Source: Treponema saccharophilum DSM 2985
GTDB taxonomy: Bacteria; Spirochaetota; Spirochaetia; Treponematales; Treponemataceae
DNA: 64,000 bases
Assembly: GCF_000255555.1 (NCBI RefSeq)
Contig: NZ_AGRW01000050.1
Span: forward strand, 89,557 to 153,556
Direction of reading: 5' to 3'
The notes beneath the pieces were generated by a model that did not search any database, was not told the origin of the DNA, and saw only the letters and a list, made by a program, of their open reading frames with translations. The first letter of the stretch is position 1. Each line of letters starts with the position of its first letter. Made by a program: the position numbers and the translations under genes. This document shows positions 33,949 through 42,572 of the stretch, in pieces.

Positions 33949-35280
33949 CTACCAGTTATCTAGAATATCATCGAGTTCTCTATGTTTTTCCAAAGAAATA
34001 TATGCAATTTCTGTCGGTTCTGAAGAAAAAATATTGGGAGAAGAATTTTTTTGAGAAGAAACTTTCGGCGTGAGGAGCGCGGCGATTTTGTCATAATAAT
34101 TTTTGCTGGACTCACCACTATATTTGTAGTCCTTGTACCGCTCTGTGTGCAAATCAAGCGCAGTCTTTCCGTCCTTGTCCTTGAGCGAAATGTCCGCGCC
34201 GTGCCGAGTGAAAAACTCCGCCGCCCGAAGCGTGTCTTCCCAGCTGATAATTTCCGAAACAGCATACATCAGCGGCGTTTTGCCCTCGTCGTCCTGCGCG
34301 TTGATGTCCCCTCCCGCGTCCAAAAGCATTTTTGCAAGTCTGCTCCGCTCCTCGCTCCATTCATAAAACAAAGCCGCATAGTGCATTGCCGTTTTGCCCG
34401 CGTCGTCCCTGTCGCTCGCGTCAATCTTTTTCAGCAGCGTTTCAAGCACATACGCCTTGTCCTCGATGTTAAAGTCGCCCTCATAGCCGTCAAAAATCTG
34501 CATGACCAGCGTTTTCTTCTCGTTGGTTTCGTTGTTCCTGATTTCGTAGCCGTACATATACGCTCCGACTTTCGCGCCGCGCTCCAAAAACAGCCTCGCC
34601 GCCTTGTAAGAACTGCACCGCAACGCCCACTGAAACGGCATAAAGGGCTTTCCGACAAGGATTTTTTTGCCGTTTTCGCCGACTTCGCCGCTTTCCTCAT
34701 AGCTGTCGATGTTCGCTCCTCTCTCCACCAAAAGCCGCACCGCACCTGCCCTGTGCTTGTCAATCGCGACAGCCATAGCGCAAATCCTGTTGAAAGACAC
34801 CGTTCCGAAAAAATATTCTTCCTCGAGCAAAAGGTCTGGCTCTGCCCCCGCCTCAAGCAGAATCTGCACGATTTCGTCATATTCGCCCTTGTTTGCTCCG
34901 TCCAGCGCACAGGCTGCAATAAGCGGCGTTCGGTTGCCCCTGCCCTCGTTCACATCCGCGCCCGCTTCGATGAGTTTTTTGACTTTCTCGGTTTCCCGCC
35001 GCTCCACCGCGACGATAAGTTCCCCGCGCTCCTTTATGTATTCGGCTTCCTGCCGTGTTTTTTCAGCCTCTTTCTTTTTTTCCGCAATCTCAGCCCGCAC
35101 TATCGGAGTGCAGAATGCCACAAGGCTTATGCCGCAAATACATGCCGCCACGGTTCTCGCAATCCCGCTTGCAAAAACCGCGACCAGCCCCGCAACAAGC
35201 GCAACCCCGCCCAGCAGCAGCAAACCGCCGAGCAGCAGAAACACATCAACAATCGCACCAAGCGCGTGTTCACCAGTCAT
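33949..35280 (-). CDS. Membrane ankyrin protein with DxxDxW tail
   Basis: A 443-residue protein. Residues about 9-60 hold two membrane helices, then a coiled-coil region (EIAEKKKEAEKTRQEAEYI), then ankyrin units throughout: KKLIEAGADVNEGRGNRTPL, LLEAGAEPD, LLDAGGDINAQDDEGKTPL and FFTRHGADISLKDKDGKTAL. The C-terminus is HRELDDILDNW, the tail shared by four ankyrin proteins here. It is a close paralogue of the protein at 35322 (about half identical by eye). GGGGGTGA precedes the ATG. It is likely a membrane-bound protein-binding scaffold. Confidence 0.82.
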   Translation of the reverse strand: MTGEHALGAIVDVFLLLGGLLLLGGVALVAGLVAVFASGIARTVAACICGISLVAFCTPIVRAEIAEKKKEAEKTRQEAEYIKERGELIVAVERRETEKVKKLIEAGADVNEGRGNRTPLIAACALDGANKGEYDEIVQILLEAGAEPDLLLEEEYFFGTVSFNRICAMAVAIDKHRAGAVRLLVERGANIDSYEESGEVGENGKKILVGKPFMPFQWALRCSSYKAARLFLERGAKVGAYMYGYEIRNNETNEKKTLVMQIFDGYEGDFNIEDKAYVLETLLKKIDASDRDDAGKTAMHYAALFYEWSEERSRLAKMLLDAGGDINAQDDEGKTPLMYAVSEIISWEDTLRAAEFFTRHGADISLKDKDGKTALDLHTERYKDYKYSGESSKNYYDKIAALLTPKVSSQKNSSPNIFSSEPTEIAYISLEKHRELDDILDNW

Positions 35281-35321
35281 AATAATTCACCCCCTGCTTG
35301 CAAAAAAACGTCGTCAGAATC

Positions 35322-36755
35322 TTACCAATCATCGCTAATATCATTCAGAAGGACATGAGGCGAGTTTTGCACTTCTTCAGCAATTTCGCTTTCAGCGGCA
35401 ATCTTTTTTGTCCTCATAAAATCTCCCGTTAAATCATCTGGAATATCGCAAAGCGCAATATGTGTTTCCTGCTCTTGTTGCGGGGCGGCGCGAGAAATCG
35501 GCGTTGCAGAAAGAGTTTTTCCTGCCGTCTTTTTCACCGTAAGAAGCTCCACGATTTTGTCGTAATTCGCTTTTTCTTTGCCGTCAAGTTTTCTATCGGC
35601 ATAGCGAGCCGTGAACAAATCGAGCGCAGTCTTGCCATCTTTGTCCCTCCGCGTGATGTCCGCGCCGTGGGAGACCAGAAAGCCCACCGGCTCCAAAGCC
35701 GTATCGCGCCATAATCCAACTTCCTTCACCGCATACATCAGAGGCGTTTTGCCCTCGTCGTCTTGTGCGTTGATGTCCGCTCCCGCAGTCAAAAGCATTT
35801 CTGCCAGTCGGCTTCGCGTATCTTTCCATTCGCTATGGGCAGCGGCAAAATGAAGAGCAGTTTTTCCCTTGTCGTCTTTTTTGTTTGCGTCGATTTTTTC
35901 AAGCAGCTTTTCAAGAATATACGCCTTTGTTTCGATGTTAGCTTCGCTCTCATAGCCGCCCAAAAGCTCCATCACGAGCGTTTTCTTTTCGTTTTTCTCG
36001 TAGCCGCTTTCGTAGCCGTACATATAAGTGCCGATTTTCGCTCCAGCGTCCAAAAGCACTTTGGCAGACTCATAAGAGCATTCTCGGATTGCATACTGAA
36101 ACGGCAGAAACGGCTTTCCAATCAGCACTTTCTCGCCGTTTTCACCGACTTCATCGCTCTCCTCGTAGCTGTCGATGTCCGCACCGTGTTCGATTAAAAG
36201 CCGAACAATGCCTTCCCTGTCCTTTGAAATTGCGATAGGCATAGCGTGAATTCTCTTGAAACCAATCGTGCTGTATTCGTAGCTCCAAGGCTCTTCGCGA
36301 ACAAGGTCGGGCTCTGCTCCCGCGTCAAGCAAAATCTTGGCGATTTCTTCGTATTCCGCATCATTATAGCTTTGCCCGTGTTCGCAGGCGACGATGAGCG
36401 GCGTCCGGTAGCCTTTGCCCTCGTTCACGTCCGCGCCCCTTTTGATGAGCTTCTTGACTTTCTTTATGTCCCCTTTTTCCACCGCGACGATGAGCGGAGT
36501 GCGCTCTGCCTTGTATTCTTTCTCGTATCTGGCAACGGCGGCTCTGTCTTTGAGCGGGTTAATCACAAAAATCTGCAAGAGCGGCAGAGAGAAAGCCGTA
36601 AGACTTATGCCAAAAATCCACGCCGCCACAGTCTTTGCCACACCGTGTGCCAAAAGTGCGACAATCCCCGAAATGAGTGCGAGTCCGCCAGTGAGTGCCA
36701 TAAAGCAAATTACCAAAAGACCTGCCCAAAGGGCTTTTCCCAATGCGTCTCCCAT
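35322..36755 (-). CDS. Membrane ankyrin protein with DxxDDW tail
   Basis: A 477-residue protein; ATG 36755 (MGDALGKALWAG) has a strong AGGAGG. Two membrane helices lie near residues 7-55. At least seven ankyrin units follow, including KKLIKRGADVNEGKGYRTPL and LLTAGADINAQDDEGKTPL. The tail contains two copies of the end motif: IALCDIPDDLTGDF and, at the terminus, HVLLNDISDDW. It is a paralogue of 33949-35280 with the same domain order, consistent with tandem duplication. Function unknown. Confidence 0.82.
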   Translation of the reverse strand: MGDALGKALWAGLLVICFMALTGGLALISGIVALLAHGVAKTVAAWIFGISLTAFSLPLLQIFVINPLKDRAAVARYEKEYKAERTPLIVAVEKGDIKKVKKLIKRGADVNEGKGYRTPLIVACEHGQSYNDAEYEEIAKILLDAGAEPDLVREEPWSYEYSTIGFKRIHAMPIAISKDREGIVRLLIEHGADIDSYEESDEVGENGEKVLIGKPFLPFQYAIRECSYESAKVLLDAGAKIGTYMYGYESGYEKNEKKTLVMELLGGYESEANIETKAYILEKLLEKIDANKKDDKGKTALHFAAAHSEWKDTRSRLAEMLLTAGADINAQDDEGKTPLMYAVKEVGLWRDTALEPVGFLVSHGADITRRDKDGKTALDLFTARYADRKLDGKEKANYDKIVELLTVKKTAGKTLSATPISRAAPQQEQETHIALCDIPDDLTGDFMRTKKIAAESEIAEEVQNSPHVLLNDISDDW

Positions 36756-36857
36756 ATTTTTCCTCCTCTCTGTCGAGAAAACCCCCAAAACAAAAAGGCA
36801 CAGACACAGCCTGTTTTCGCAAACTATACCCATGCCTTACAAAGCGGTCATCGACCG

Positions 36858-37181
36858 TTACTGCTTGTCCGAGATACCGAACGCAACCCAGCCAGCTTTG
36901 TCCACAGCAATCTTTACAAGTTTTCTTGTTTCGGCAACAGTCGAGCGAAGCGTCTTCTGCACGCTGTCAAGCTCCGCAGTCTTTTCCTTGAGCTGAGCCT
37001 TCAGCTCCTCCTGCTGATTGTCGAGCGTGGTCAACTTTGAAAGTAGAGCCTCGATTTCCGCAGCCTTGTCCGCCGTCAAGCCGACTTTCGCCACAGAATC
37101 CGCACGGTTCTTAATTCCCTCAGCCAAAAGCCGAGCCGTCGTAATTTCGCTAGACAAAGATGTATTTGCTTTTGATGCCAT
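36858..37181 (-). CDS. Small coiled-coil protein
   Basis: A 107-residue protein starting MASKANTSLSSEITTARL with AAGGAGG before ATG 37181. Residues about 35-90 form a strong coiled coil (KAAEIEALLSKLTTLDNQQE). The short C-terminus is VAFGISDKQ. No membrane segment or known domain. It is between an ankyrin gene and a 21-bp repeat array. A scaffold or phasin-like role is conceivable but not shown. Confidence 0.65.
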   Translation of the reverse strand: MASKANTSLSSEITTARLLAEGIKNRADSVAKVGLTADKAAEIEALLSKLTTLDNQQEELKAQLKEKTAELDSVQKTLRSTVAETRKLVKIAVDKAGWVAFGISDKQ

Positions 37182-37249
37182 TTGTTTCCTCCTTGGCATA
37201 AAATTTCTTAAATACTATACATTTCAAGGGCTAAATTTCAAGCACATAT

Positions 37250-37445
37250 TTTTAGGAACTTTTCCTAAAGGCTTAGGAGAGTTCCCTAAAAGGTTAGGAA
37301 GACTTCCTAAAGGCTTAGGAAACTTTCCTAAAAGGTTAGGAGACCTTCCTAAAGGTTTAGGAGGCTTTCCTAAAAGGTTAGGAGACCTTCCTAAAAGTTT
37401 AGGAGCGTTTCCTAAAGAGTTAGGAAGCCTTCCTAAAAGTTTTTG
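37250..37445. repeat. Nine-unit 21-bp palindromic tandem array
   Basis: CCTAAA recurs at 37264, 37285, 37306, 37327, 37348, 37369, 37390, 37411 and 37432, an exact 21-bp period. Each unit is itself a palindrome, CCTAAA(A)GG(C/T)TTAGG, with spacers such as AGACCTT. One strand stays open through it because 21 is a multiple of three, giving a heptapeptide repeat, but no ribosome site supports translation. It fills the gap between the coiled-coil gene and the helical-repeat gene. Confidence 0.9.
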
Positions 37446-37483
37446 CCAATGCGTCTCCCATGTTTCTCCTCCTTCGCGACCTT

Positions 37484-38764
37484 TTATCCTATTTTGAATC
37501 TTTTTCTGAAAATTTCTTTCGCTTTTTCTGCGATGTCCTTGTTGCAGTCGTATATCGCTTCATCGCAGACGGTTTTGTCCAGAATGCCGTTTTCTGCCAT
37601 TCTGTCAAAAATATCATTTCTGCACAGAGAGCATTTGTTTTTTTGATAAAGCCTGCTCAAAATTTTCTTATAGAAGTCCAAATCATTTTTGAGATTTTCA
37701 TTGTCAATCAAAAATTGAAGAATATCATGGCAACTATAAACATCAAGGCAGTCTATTTTATCCAGCAAAATTCCATTTTCATTTTTATCATAAAAAGCAC
37801 AAAGAGCTTTTATATACAATTCCTGCACATCGGAATTGCGAAAATCCAAATCAAAAATCAATTCCTTGACTTCGCCTTTTCCAAAAAGGAGCATAGCCTG
37901 CAAAATCTGGATTTTGAAATCTTGATTTTCAACTTTCAGATATTCGCTTTTGAGAATTTCGTAGTCAACGGGAATCTTGACTTCATCAAATGCTGAAATG
38001 AGCCTGTATTTAAATTCTTCATTTTCAAATTGAAAAGCGTATTCTGCGATTTTCCTCATCTCATCTTCATCAGCTTTTTTGAGCCAGGAACGAATCGGAT
38101 AATACCATTTATTTTTCTTGTAAAAGTTTTCGATTATTTCTTCGGCAGATTTTCTTTTATAAGGCTTGAAAGCGCGGGTTTCCTCAATGTTCTGCAGATA
38201 AAGCTTTATATGATTGTCATCGCTTTTCTGCAAAAAAGAGCGGACTTCTCCTTTGTTGTGAAAATCGCTGAAAAAACCGTCATAACAAGCCAAATTGTGA
38301 TTCGGATTTTTTTCAAGGAGTTTTCCAAGTTCCCGCGCGACAAATTCGGCCGCTTCAAGTCCTTCTTTTTCCGCAAAATCGTAAATCGCATACAAATCGT
38401 CTTTTCCGTTTTCAATGTACCAGCGGATTTTGTCGAAGATGATTTTTTTGAAAACGATTTTTTCCTGCGCCAAGATGCACACAAAACTGAAAGTCTGCTG
38501 CTCGCCCCAATCGGTGCCGGTCATTTTTTCAAAAAAATGCAGAACTTTTTTGAAGACCGCTTCTTTGTTATGATAGTTTTTCACTATCGAATACATATAT
38601 TCCGCCCGCAGACCTTCGCATTGCGGGTCGTAAGCATTGCAGTTCAGAATATTGTCCACGATGATTGAATCAACTTCTGGCGACGCTTTTATTATTTCGT
38701 TTTTTATCAGAAGATATGGAATTCCTGTTCCTTTTTCCAATTCTGCTTCAAATATGTTTATCAT
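37484..38764 (-). CDS. Helical-repeat (HEAT-like) hypothetical protein
   Basis: A 426-residue all-helical cytosolic protein with repeated paired helices, for example AEFVARELGKLLEKNP and AEEIIENFYKKNKWYYPI. The pattern suggests an alpha solenoid. There is no signal peptide or catalytic motif. It is AT-rich and stands alone on the minus strand, with weak GGA before the ATG. Such proteins are frequent among immunity or stress-associated genes, but I recognise no family. Confidence 0.65.
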   Translation of the reverse strand: MINIFEAELEKGTGIPYLLIKNEIIKASPEVDSIIVDNILNCNAYDPQCEGLRAEYMYSIVKNYHNKEAVFKKVLHFFEKMTGTDWGEQQTFSFVCILAQEKIVFKKIIFDKIRWYIENGKDDLYAIYDFAEKEGLEAAEFVARELGKLLEKNPNHNLACYDGFFSDFHNKGEVRSFLQKSDDNHIKLYLQNIEETRAFKPYKRKSAEEIIENFYKKNKWYYPIRSWLKKADEDEMRKIAEYAFQFENEEFKYRLISAFDEVKIPVDYEILKSEYLKVENQDFKIQILQAMLLFGKGEVKELIFDLDFRNSDVQELYIKALCAFYDKNENGILLDKIDCLDVYSCHDILQFLIDNENLKNDLDFYKKILSRLYQKNKCSLCRNDIFDRMAENGILDKTVCDEAIYDCNKDIAEKAKEIFRKRFKIG

Positions 38765-38881
38765 TTTTTATATTCCAAAATGCATTATACATTTTTTTCA
38801 GTTTTCGCTTTTAAAAAAAGTTGCGGTGGCGCAAAGGCGAGTCAACAACAGAAGAAACGATTAAACTATTTGTTAAGCGTC

Positions 38882-39187
38882 TTAATATGAATTAATTAAC
38901 TCTTTTGCTGCTTCATATTTTTCTATAAACTGAATATCTTCGGCATTTTTACATCTTTCAATTTCTAATTCTAAAACCTGTAAGATTCGTTCCTTAGAGA
39001 TAATTCTATAATCTCTAACTAATTCTTCACCAAATTCCGGATATTCCCAATCCAAATAGAACATTTTATCCTTAGTTATCCCATATGTTAATGTTTCAAC
39101 CGGGCCTAATGAATACTTATTAATTATTACAATATTACCATCTTTATCTGGCTTAAGGGTTGGAATGTCATACATAAATCTATTCAC
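38882..39187 (-). CDS. Small hypothetical protein, immunity-like
   Basis: A 101-residue soluble protein starting at GTG 39187 (MNRFMYDIPTL) with AAGGAGG 8 bp upstream; that site overlaps the end of the small membrane gene at 39191. It has a beta-rich first half (GNIVIINKYSLGPVETLTYG) and helical acidic second half. Small size, acidity and AT-richness fit immunity-type genes; no family is recognised. Confidence 0.6.
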   Translation of the reverse strand: MNRFMYDIPTLKPDKDGNIVIINKYSLGPVETLTYGITKDKMFYLDWEYPEFGEELVRDYRIISKERILQVLELEIERCKNAEDIQFIEKYEAAKELINSY

Positions 39188-39190
39188 TTT

Positions 39191-39355
39191 TTAGACCTCC
39201 TTTGTTATATGTAGAAAAATAAGAATAAACTCGTAAAAAGATGGGTCGCCAAAAACATTAACATTGTGGTTGAAGAAAATTACAGCCGAAATCGCTCCCC
39301 AAAGCATCATAATAAGCGACAGAAGCGAAAATATTTTGGCAAGTCGGTGTTTCAT
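39191..39355 (-). CDS. Small 54-residue membrane protein
   Basis: A 54-codon frame from ATG 39355 to TAA 39191. Residues 5-28 and 41-51 are hydrophobic (IFSLLSLIMMLWGAISAVIF). A good ribosome site (GCGGAGAAAACA) precedes the ATG, and its stop codon lies in the ribosome site of the next gene, so it is probably translated. No family is recognised; a short membrane regulator or toxin-like peptide are possibilities without support. Confidence 0.55.
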   Translation of the reverse strand: MKHRLAKIFSLLSLIMMLWGAISAVIFFNHNVNVFGDPSFYEFILIFLHITKEV

Positions 39356-39376
39356 TGTTTTCTCCGCTTTTTTTAC

Positions 39377-40129
39377 TTACCAGCCAGGCGCAAAATCAAA
39401 CTTTATGCCGACAATGTTTTCTCCGTCGTCAAAAACATGCATTCGCACATAGCCACCTCTCCATGCCTGCAAATCATCGATGTTCTCAAAAAAATAAGCC
39501 TCGCCGTTTGGCTTTTTGCCGAAAATATCGCGCACTTTCTCCATAGAATCGCCAATCTGTATCGGGAAATCCTTTGGCATGCCATCGTTGTCATAAACAT
39601 ACACGCCCAAAAGAAAATAGCCTTCTTTTCCGCTCTCTTCGTCTTTTGTGGGATAAAAGATATAGTTTATGCCCTGACCGTAAACTCTGGTTATGTCCTC
39701 TTCGCTAAAACTAAAAATGTTGCGCCCATTCCTGTCGATGTTCATCGTTGAAGTGAATTGTTCCGCCAGCTCCTCAAGCCAATCTTCCACGGGGTTCAGA
39801 ATCTCGTAACAGCGAAAGTCCGCCGCATCTTCAAGAGTGCGCGAAAGATACTCGCCGTAGACAAAGCCCCAAGAGCCACTTTGAGTGCGGATTTTGCACC
39901 ACGGCTTTTCAGAGTCGCCGATTTTTTCTTTTTCCGCCGTTTCCTCAAGAAGCTCGACACGCTCGTTGCATTTGAGCGCAAACTTTTTCTTTCCGCTCAG
40001 GCTCGGCTTGTCGCGCACGTTCACGCCGTCCAACGTGTTGACATAGCGATAGACACCGCTTTCCGCAAGCGCAACCGACGAAAGTGAGAGTGTTGCCAGA
40101 ACGCAGATGATGATTTTCCTTGCTTTCAT
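39377..40129 (-). CDS. Secreted SH3b-domain protein
   Basis: A 250-residue protein with signal peptide MKARKIIICVLATLSLSSVALA. Residues about 28-95 are an SH3b domain (LDGVNVRDKPSLSGKKKF, GSWGFVYGEYLS). The C-terminal half (MPKDFPIQIGDSMEKVRDIFG..) is a second small module like that in the SH3b protein at 30272. GC-richer than its neighbours to the right. It is probably periplasmic or surface exposed; function unknown. Confidence 0.75.
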   Translation of the reverse strand: MKARKIIICVLATLSLSSVALAESGVYRYVNTLDGVNVRDKPSLSGKKKFALKCNERVELLEETAEKEKIGDSEKPWCKIRTQSGSWGFVYGEYLSRTLEDAADFRCYEILNPVEDWLEELAEQFTSTMNIDRNGRNIFSFSEEDITRVYGQGINYIFYPTKDEESGKEGYFLLGVYVYDNDGMPKDFPIQIGDSMEKVRDIFGKKPNGEAYFFENIDDLQAWRGGYVRMHVFDDGENIVGIKFDFAPGW

Positions 40130-40146
40130 AAAAACAGCCTTTTTCT

Positions 40147-41439
40147 CTAGTCCTTGCTCACAAACTCATTGAACAGCACATCGTAATCTTCACTACCGAT
40201 TTTGACTTTAGTGTGCAGATAGGCTTGGGATTTTATCCTTTGCCAGTCGATTTTGTCAGGGTCGAGGCTACGGGCTTCCTCGGGTATTATCCCAAGAAGC
40301 ATGGCAAACTGATGCCAAACATAAGCTTCCATATTCTTTTGGGTTGGGCGGGCATAAAGTACATAGATGAAATTCGGTATGCAACTTTTTTCGTTGCCCT
40401 GCATACGGAAATAGAGGTACGGTGAGCTTGTGTTTGGATCAATGAGATAGGTACTGCCCTTTGTGTGGATATAGGTAGAGCCTCCCATTTTTCGGACAGT
40501 GTCGTCGCTTTCTTCCTCCGTGATTATGAGCTTTTCCCGCTCCACAATCTCGGCAAGAATTTCTTGAAGCCGTTCCTCAGAAACAGGTGGGAGTTCATCG
40601 GGAAAATCTGAATGCTGAGTATACGCTTTTTTTGTCGTTTCCTCGTCATCGCCCTGTAGTGCCGCATATTTTGCTTTGCGAACTATGCGAAATCCTCTGG
40701 AACTGTCGCATACCCACGGAAGTGAGTTTCCCTTGCCAGTGGTCTCGCACTCTGTTACGGTTCCCCACAAATAACTGTTATACCAAGCACCACCGCCCAA
40801 CAAGCGATAACGGTCATAGTATGCATCCCAGACCCATTCATACACATTGCCACTCATATCGTACAAGCCGTAGCCGTTTGGCTTTTTCTGTGCCACGGGA
40901 TGCGTCGTATTGCCGCTGTTGTCTTTATACCATGCAACTTCGTCTATAATGTCGCTTCCGGCATAAATGTAATTCTGTCCGCCTTTTGCTGCATATATTC
41001 TTTCGTCCAGCGTCGGCAGTCGATAACCGTCCGCATCGATGTTCTGTGTGACTATGCTGTTGAATTTGTGGTCTTTATCCGTACTGCTGTTCGGTTCGTA
41101 GCCCCATTTGGAAACATCGCTTTCGCCGTCCACCTCATACACTGGAGACAGTCCGTGCATAACGCTCAGTTTGTTGCAGAAATAAACCGCGTCATACCAG
41201 CTCACGCATTCCACAGGATTGTCATTCCCCTTGAATTCGCTCGGATTCACGCCCATCACATTCTCATACAAAAACTGTGTTACTTCCGTCTTTAGCATTT
41301 CAATATCTGTACCCGGAATTTGTATCATATCAACGCTGATTCCTTCCTCGGTGACTGTCTTTGTCAAATCATATTTCTCCGCCGCAGCAAGTGATGACAG
41401 CACGGCAGCCGCCGCCATAATCAGAAATATCTTTTTCAT
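40147..41439 (-). CDS. FGE/SUMF1-fold secreted protein
   Basis: A 430-residue protein with signal peptide MKKIFLIMAAAAVLSSLAAA. Residues about 28-260 are an FGE-sulfatase fold: QIPGTDIEMLKTEVTQFLYE, ECVSWYDAVYFCNKL, GYRLPTLDERIYAAKGG, LYDMSGNVYEWVWDAYYDRY and GFRIVRKAK. Enzyme-type paired cysteines are not evident. Residues about 275-430 form an extra domain that is homologous in order to the C-terminal part of 2178-3440 (EERLQEILAEIVEREKLI). The leader DNA is nearly the same as in several neighbours. Probably a binding or structural surface protein. Confidence 0.85.
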   Translation of the reverse strand: MKKIFLIMAAAAVLSSLAAAEKYDLTKTVTEEGISVDMIQIPGTDIEMLKTEVTQFLYENVMGVNPSEFKGNDNPVECVSWYDAVYFCNKLSVMHGLSPVYEVDGESDVSKWGYEPNSSTDKDHKFNSIVTQNIDADGYRLPTLDERIYAAKGGQNYIYAGSDIIDEVAWYKDNSGNTTHPVAQKKPNGYGLYDMSGNVYEWVWDAYYDRYRLLGGGAWYNSYLWGTVTECETTGKGNSLPWVCDSSRGFRIVRKAKYAALQGDDEETTKKAYTQHSDFPDELPPVSEERLQEILAEIVEREKLIITEEESDDTVRKMGGSTYIHTKGSTYLIDPNTSSPYLYFRMQGNEKSCIPNFIYVLYARPTQKNMEAYVWHQFAMLLGIIPEEARSLDPDKIDWQRIKSQAYLHTKVKIGSEDYDVLFNEFVSKD

Positions 41440-41455
41440 TGTGATTTTCTTCCCT

Positions 41456-42148
41456 TTACTCCCTGCTCGTCCACGGCTTTTCGCGGTATTCCGTGCCGTC
41501 GGTCAGGTAACCCGCGAAGCACCAGCCTTCCGTTCCGTCTTTCGCGCGGACTTTCACCCACGCAGACTCGATTCCGTCTATCGTCACCTTTTCGCCCACC
41601 TCGATGACGGTCGCCCTCTCGTCTTTTGAAAGCCGCCCGACCTGTTCCGCAGAAAGCGAGGGGGATTTTCGGATTCTGAGCGCGTCGGTGGCGATGTATT
41701 TCTGCCCCACAAAGCGGATGTCGTCCAAAACGCGCCAGCCGTCGATATTATTTCTGTACCACCATTCTTTGCCTGACTTACTCGCTTCATGGTGATAATA
41801 AATTTCAAGCGGGGTAAAATGTGGCATATCATCAGAAAATGGAACATCGCCAGACATAGGTATTGAGAATCTTTCCCCGTCACTATAGAACGCAAATTCA
41901 CCGTCAAAATCATTAAAATAACGAAAGTGGCATTTTATTTTAAAACGCTGACCGTCAAATTCTTTTATTTTGTCCCTAGAATTGTTCTTAGAAACTTCTT
42001 CAAAGTCTTTCTTATCTTCGCTGACGGTTGTTTCCTTGTACTTGCTCTCGTCAAAGCCGTATATAAACCCGCTCCGTGCCGAAGCCTGCGCAAACGCGAC
42101 CGACGACAGCACGAACAGTGCCGCAAAAATCAGAAATGTCTTTTTCAT
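41456..42148 (-). CDS. Secreted SH3b-domain protein
   Basis: A 230-residue protein starting at ATG 42148 (MKKTFLIFAALFVLSSVAFA, signal peptide) with GGAGCGAA before it. The C-terminal half (about 150-225) is an SH3b domain (KYIATDALRIRKSPSLSAEQ, KDGTEGWCFAGYLTDG). The N-terminal half is unassigned. It is one of a run of minus-strand secreted genes with shared leader sequence. Function unknown. Confidence 0.75.
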   Translation of the reverse strand: MKKTFLIFAALFVLSSVAFAQASARSGFIYGFDESKYKETTVSEDKKDFEEVSKNNSRDKIKEFDGQRFKIKCHFRYFNDFDGEFAFYSDGERFSIPMSGDVPFSDDMPHFTPLEIYYHHEASKSGKEWWYRNNIDGWRVLDDIRFVGQKYIATDALRIRKSPSLSAEQVGRLSKDERATVIEVGEKVTIDGIESAWVKVRAKDGTEGWCFAGYLTDGTEYREKPWTSRE

Positions 42149-42191
42149 CTTTCGCTCCTTTCCCCCCTTTGTATCACATTTCGCACGGTCG

Positions 42192-42572
42192 CTACAGGGC
42201 TGGCGGGGGTTGCTCCGTTTTGTCCGTATCAGTTTGCTTGTCATTGCGGCTCGCAAACAGAAAAGAGTATTTTCCATCGGGAATATTTTTGACATAGACC
42301 CAGCCGTTTCTGTCGGTCTTTCCGTAGATTTCGCCCTCAGTTTTGTCATCGAAGAACACGAAAATCACGAATTCGCGGTTCGCAATCGGCTCTCGCCTGT
42401 CGTTGTCGCCCGTGTGAACATAAAACATCTGTGTCTTGATGCAGTTCTCGCCGTCAAGCGTTATGTTCTTTAAGCCGAATATTTTTGATTCTGTCGCACA
42501 CGAGGCGAGCAAGAGCGCGAAAATGAGTGCGAACGGCAGAAGCGGGCAGATTTTGGCTAGTCGGGCTTTCAT
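42192..42572 (-). CDS. Small lipoprotein, LDGE/PDGKY family
   Basis: A 126-residue lipoprotein with lipobox LLLASC. The mature part has NITLDGENCIKTQMF, a variable loop, and GKTDRNGWVYVKNIPDGKY. Paralogues occur at 46774-47070 (NIALDGEQWIKVQN...GWVYIQNVPDGKY) and, in more divergent form, at 42569-43393. These define a small local family. The gene overlaps the next by 4 bp (ATGA at 42569), so the two are coupled. Function unknown. Confidence 0.7.
   Translation of the reverse strand: MKARLAKICPLLPFALIFALLLASCATESKIFGLKNITLDGENCIKTQMFYVHTGDNDRREPIANREFVIFVFFDDKTEGEIYGKTDRNGWVYVKNIPDGKYSFLFASRNDKQTDTDKTEQPPPAL

Noticed and set aside
34051..35358. 435-codon plus-strand frame over the 33949 ankyrin gene
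   Set aside because: The antisense reading has Arg- and His-rich composition with no domain; the ankyrin strand is convincing.
37250..37445. CRISPR array or a heptapeptide-repeat protein
   Set aside because: The 21-bp units have no true spacers, and the open frame through them has no ribosome site or supporting domain.
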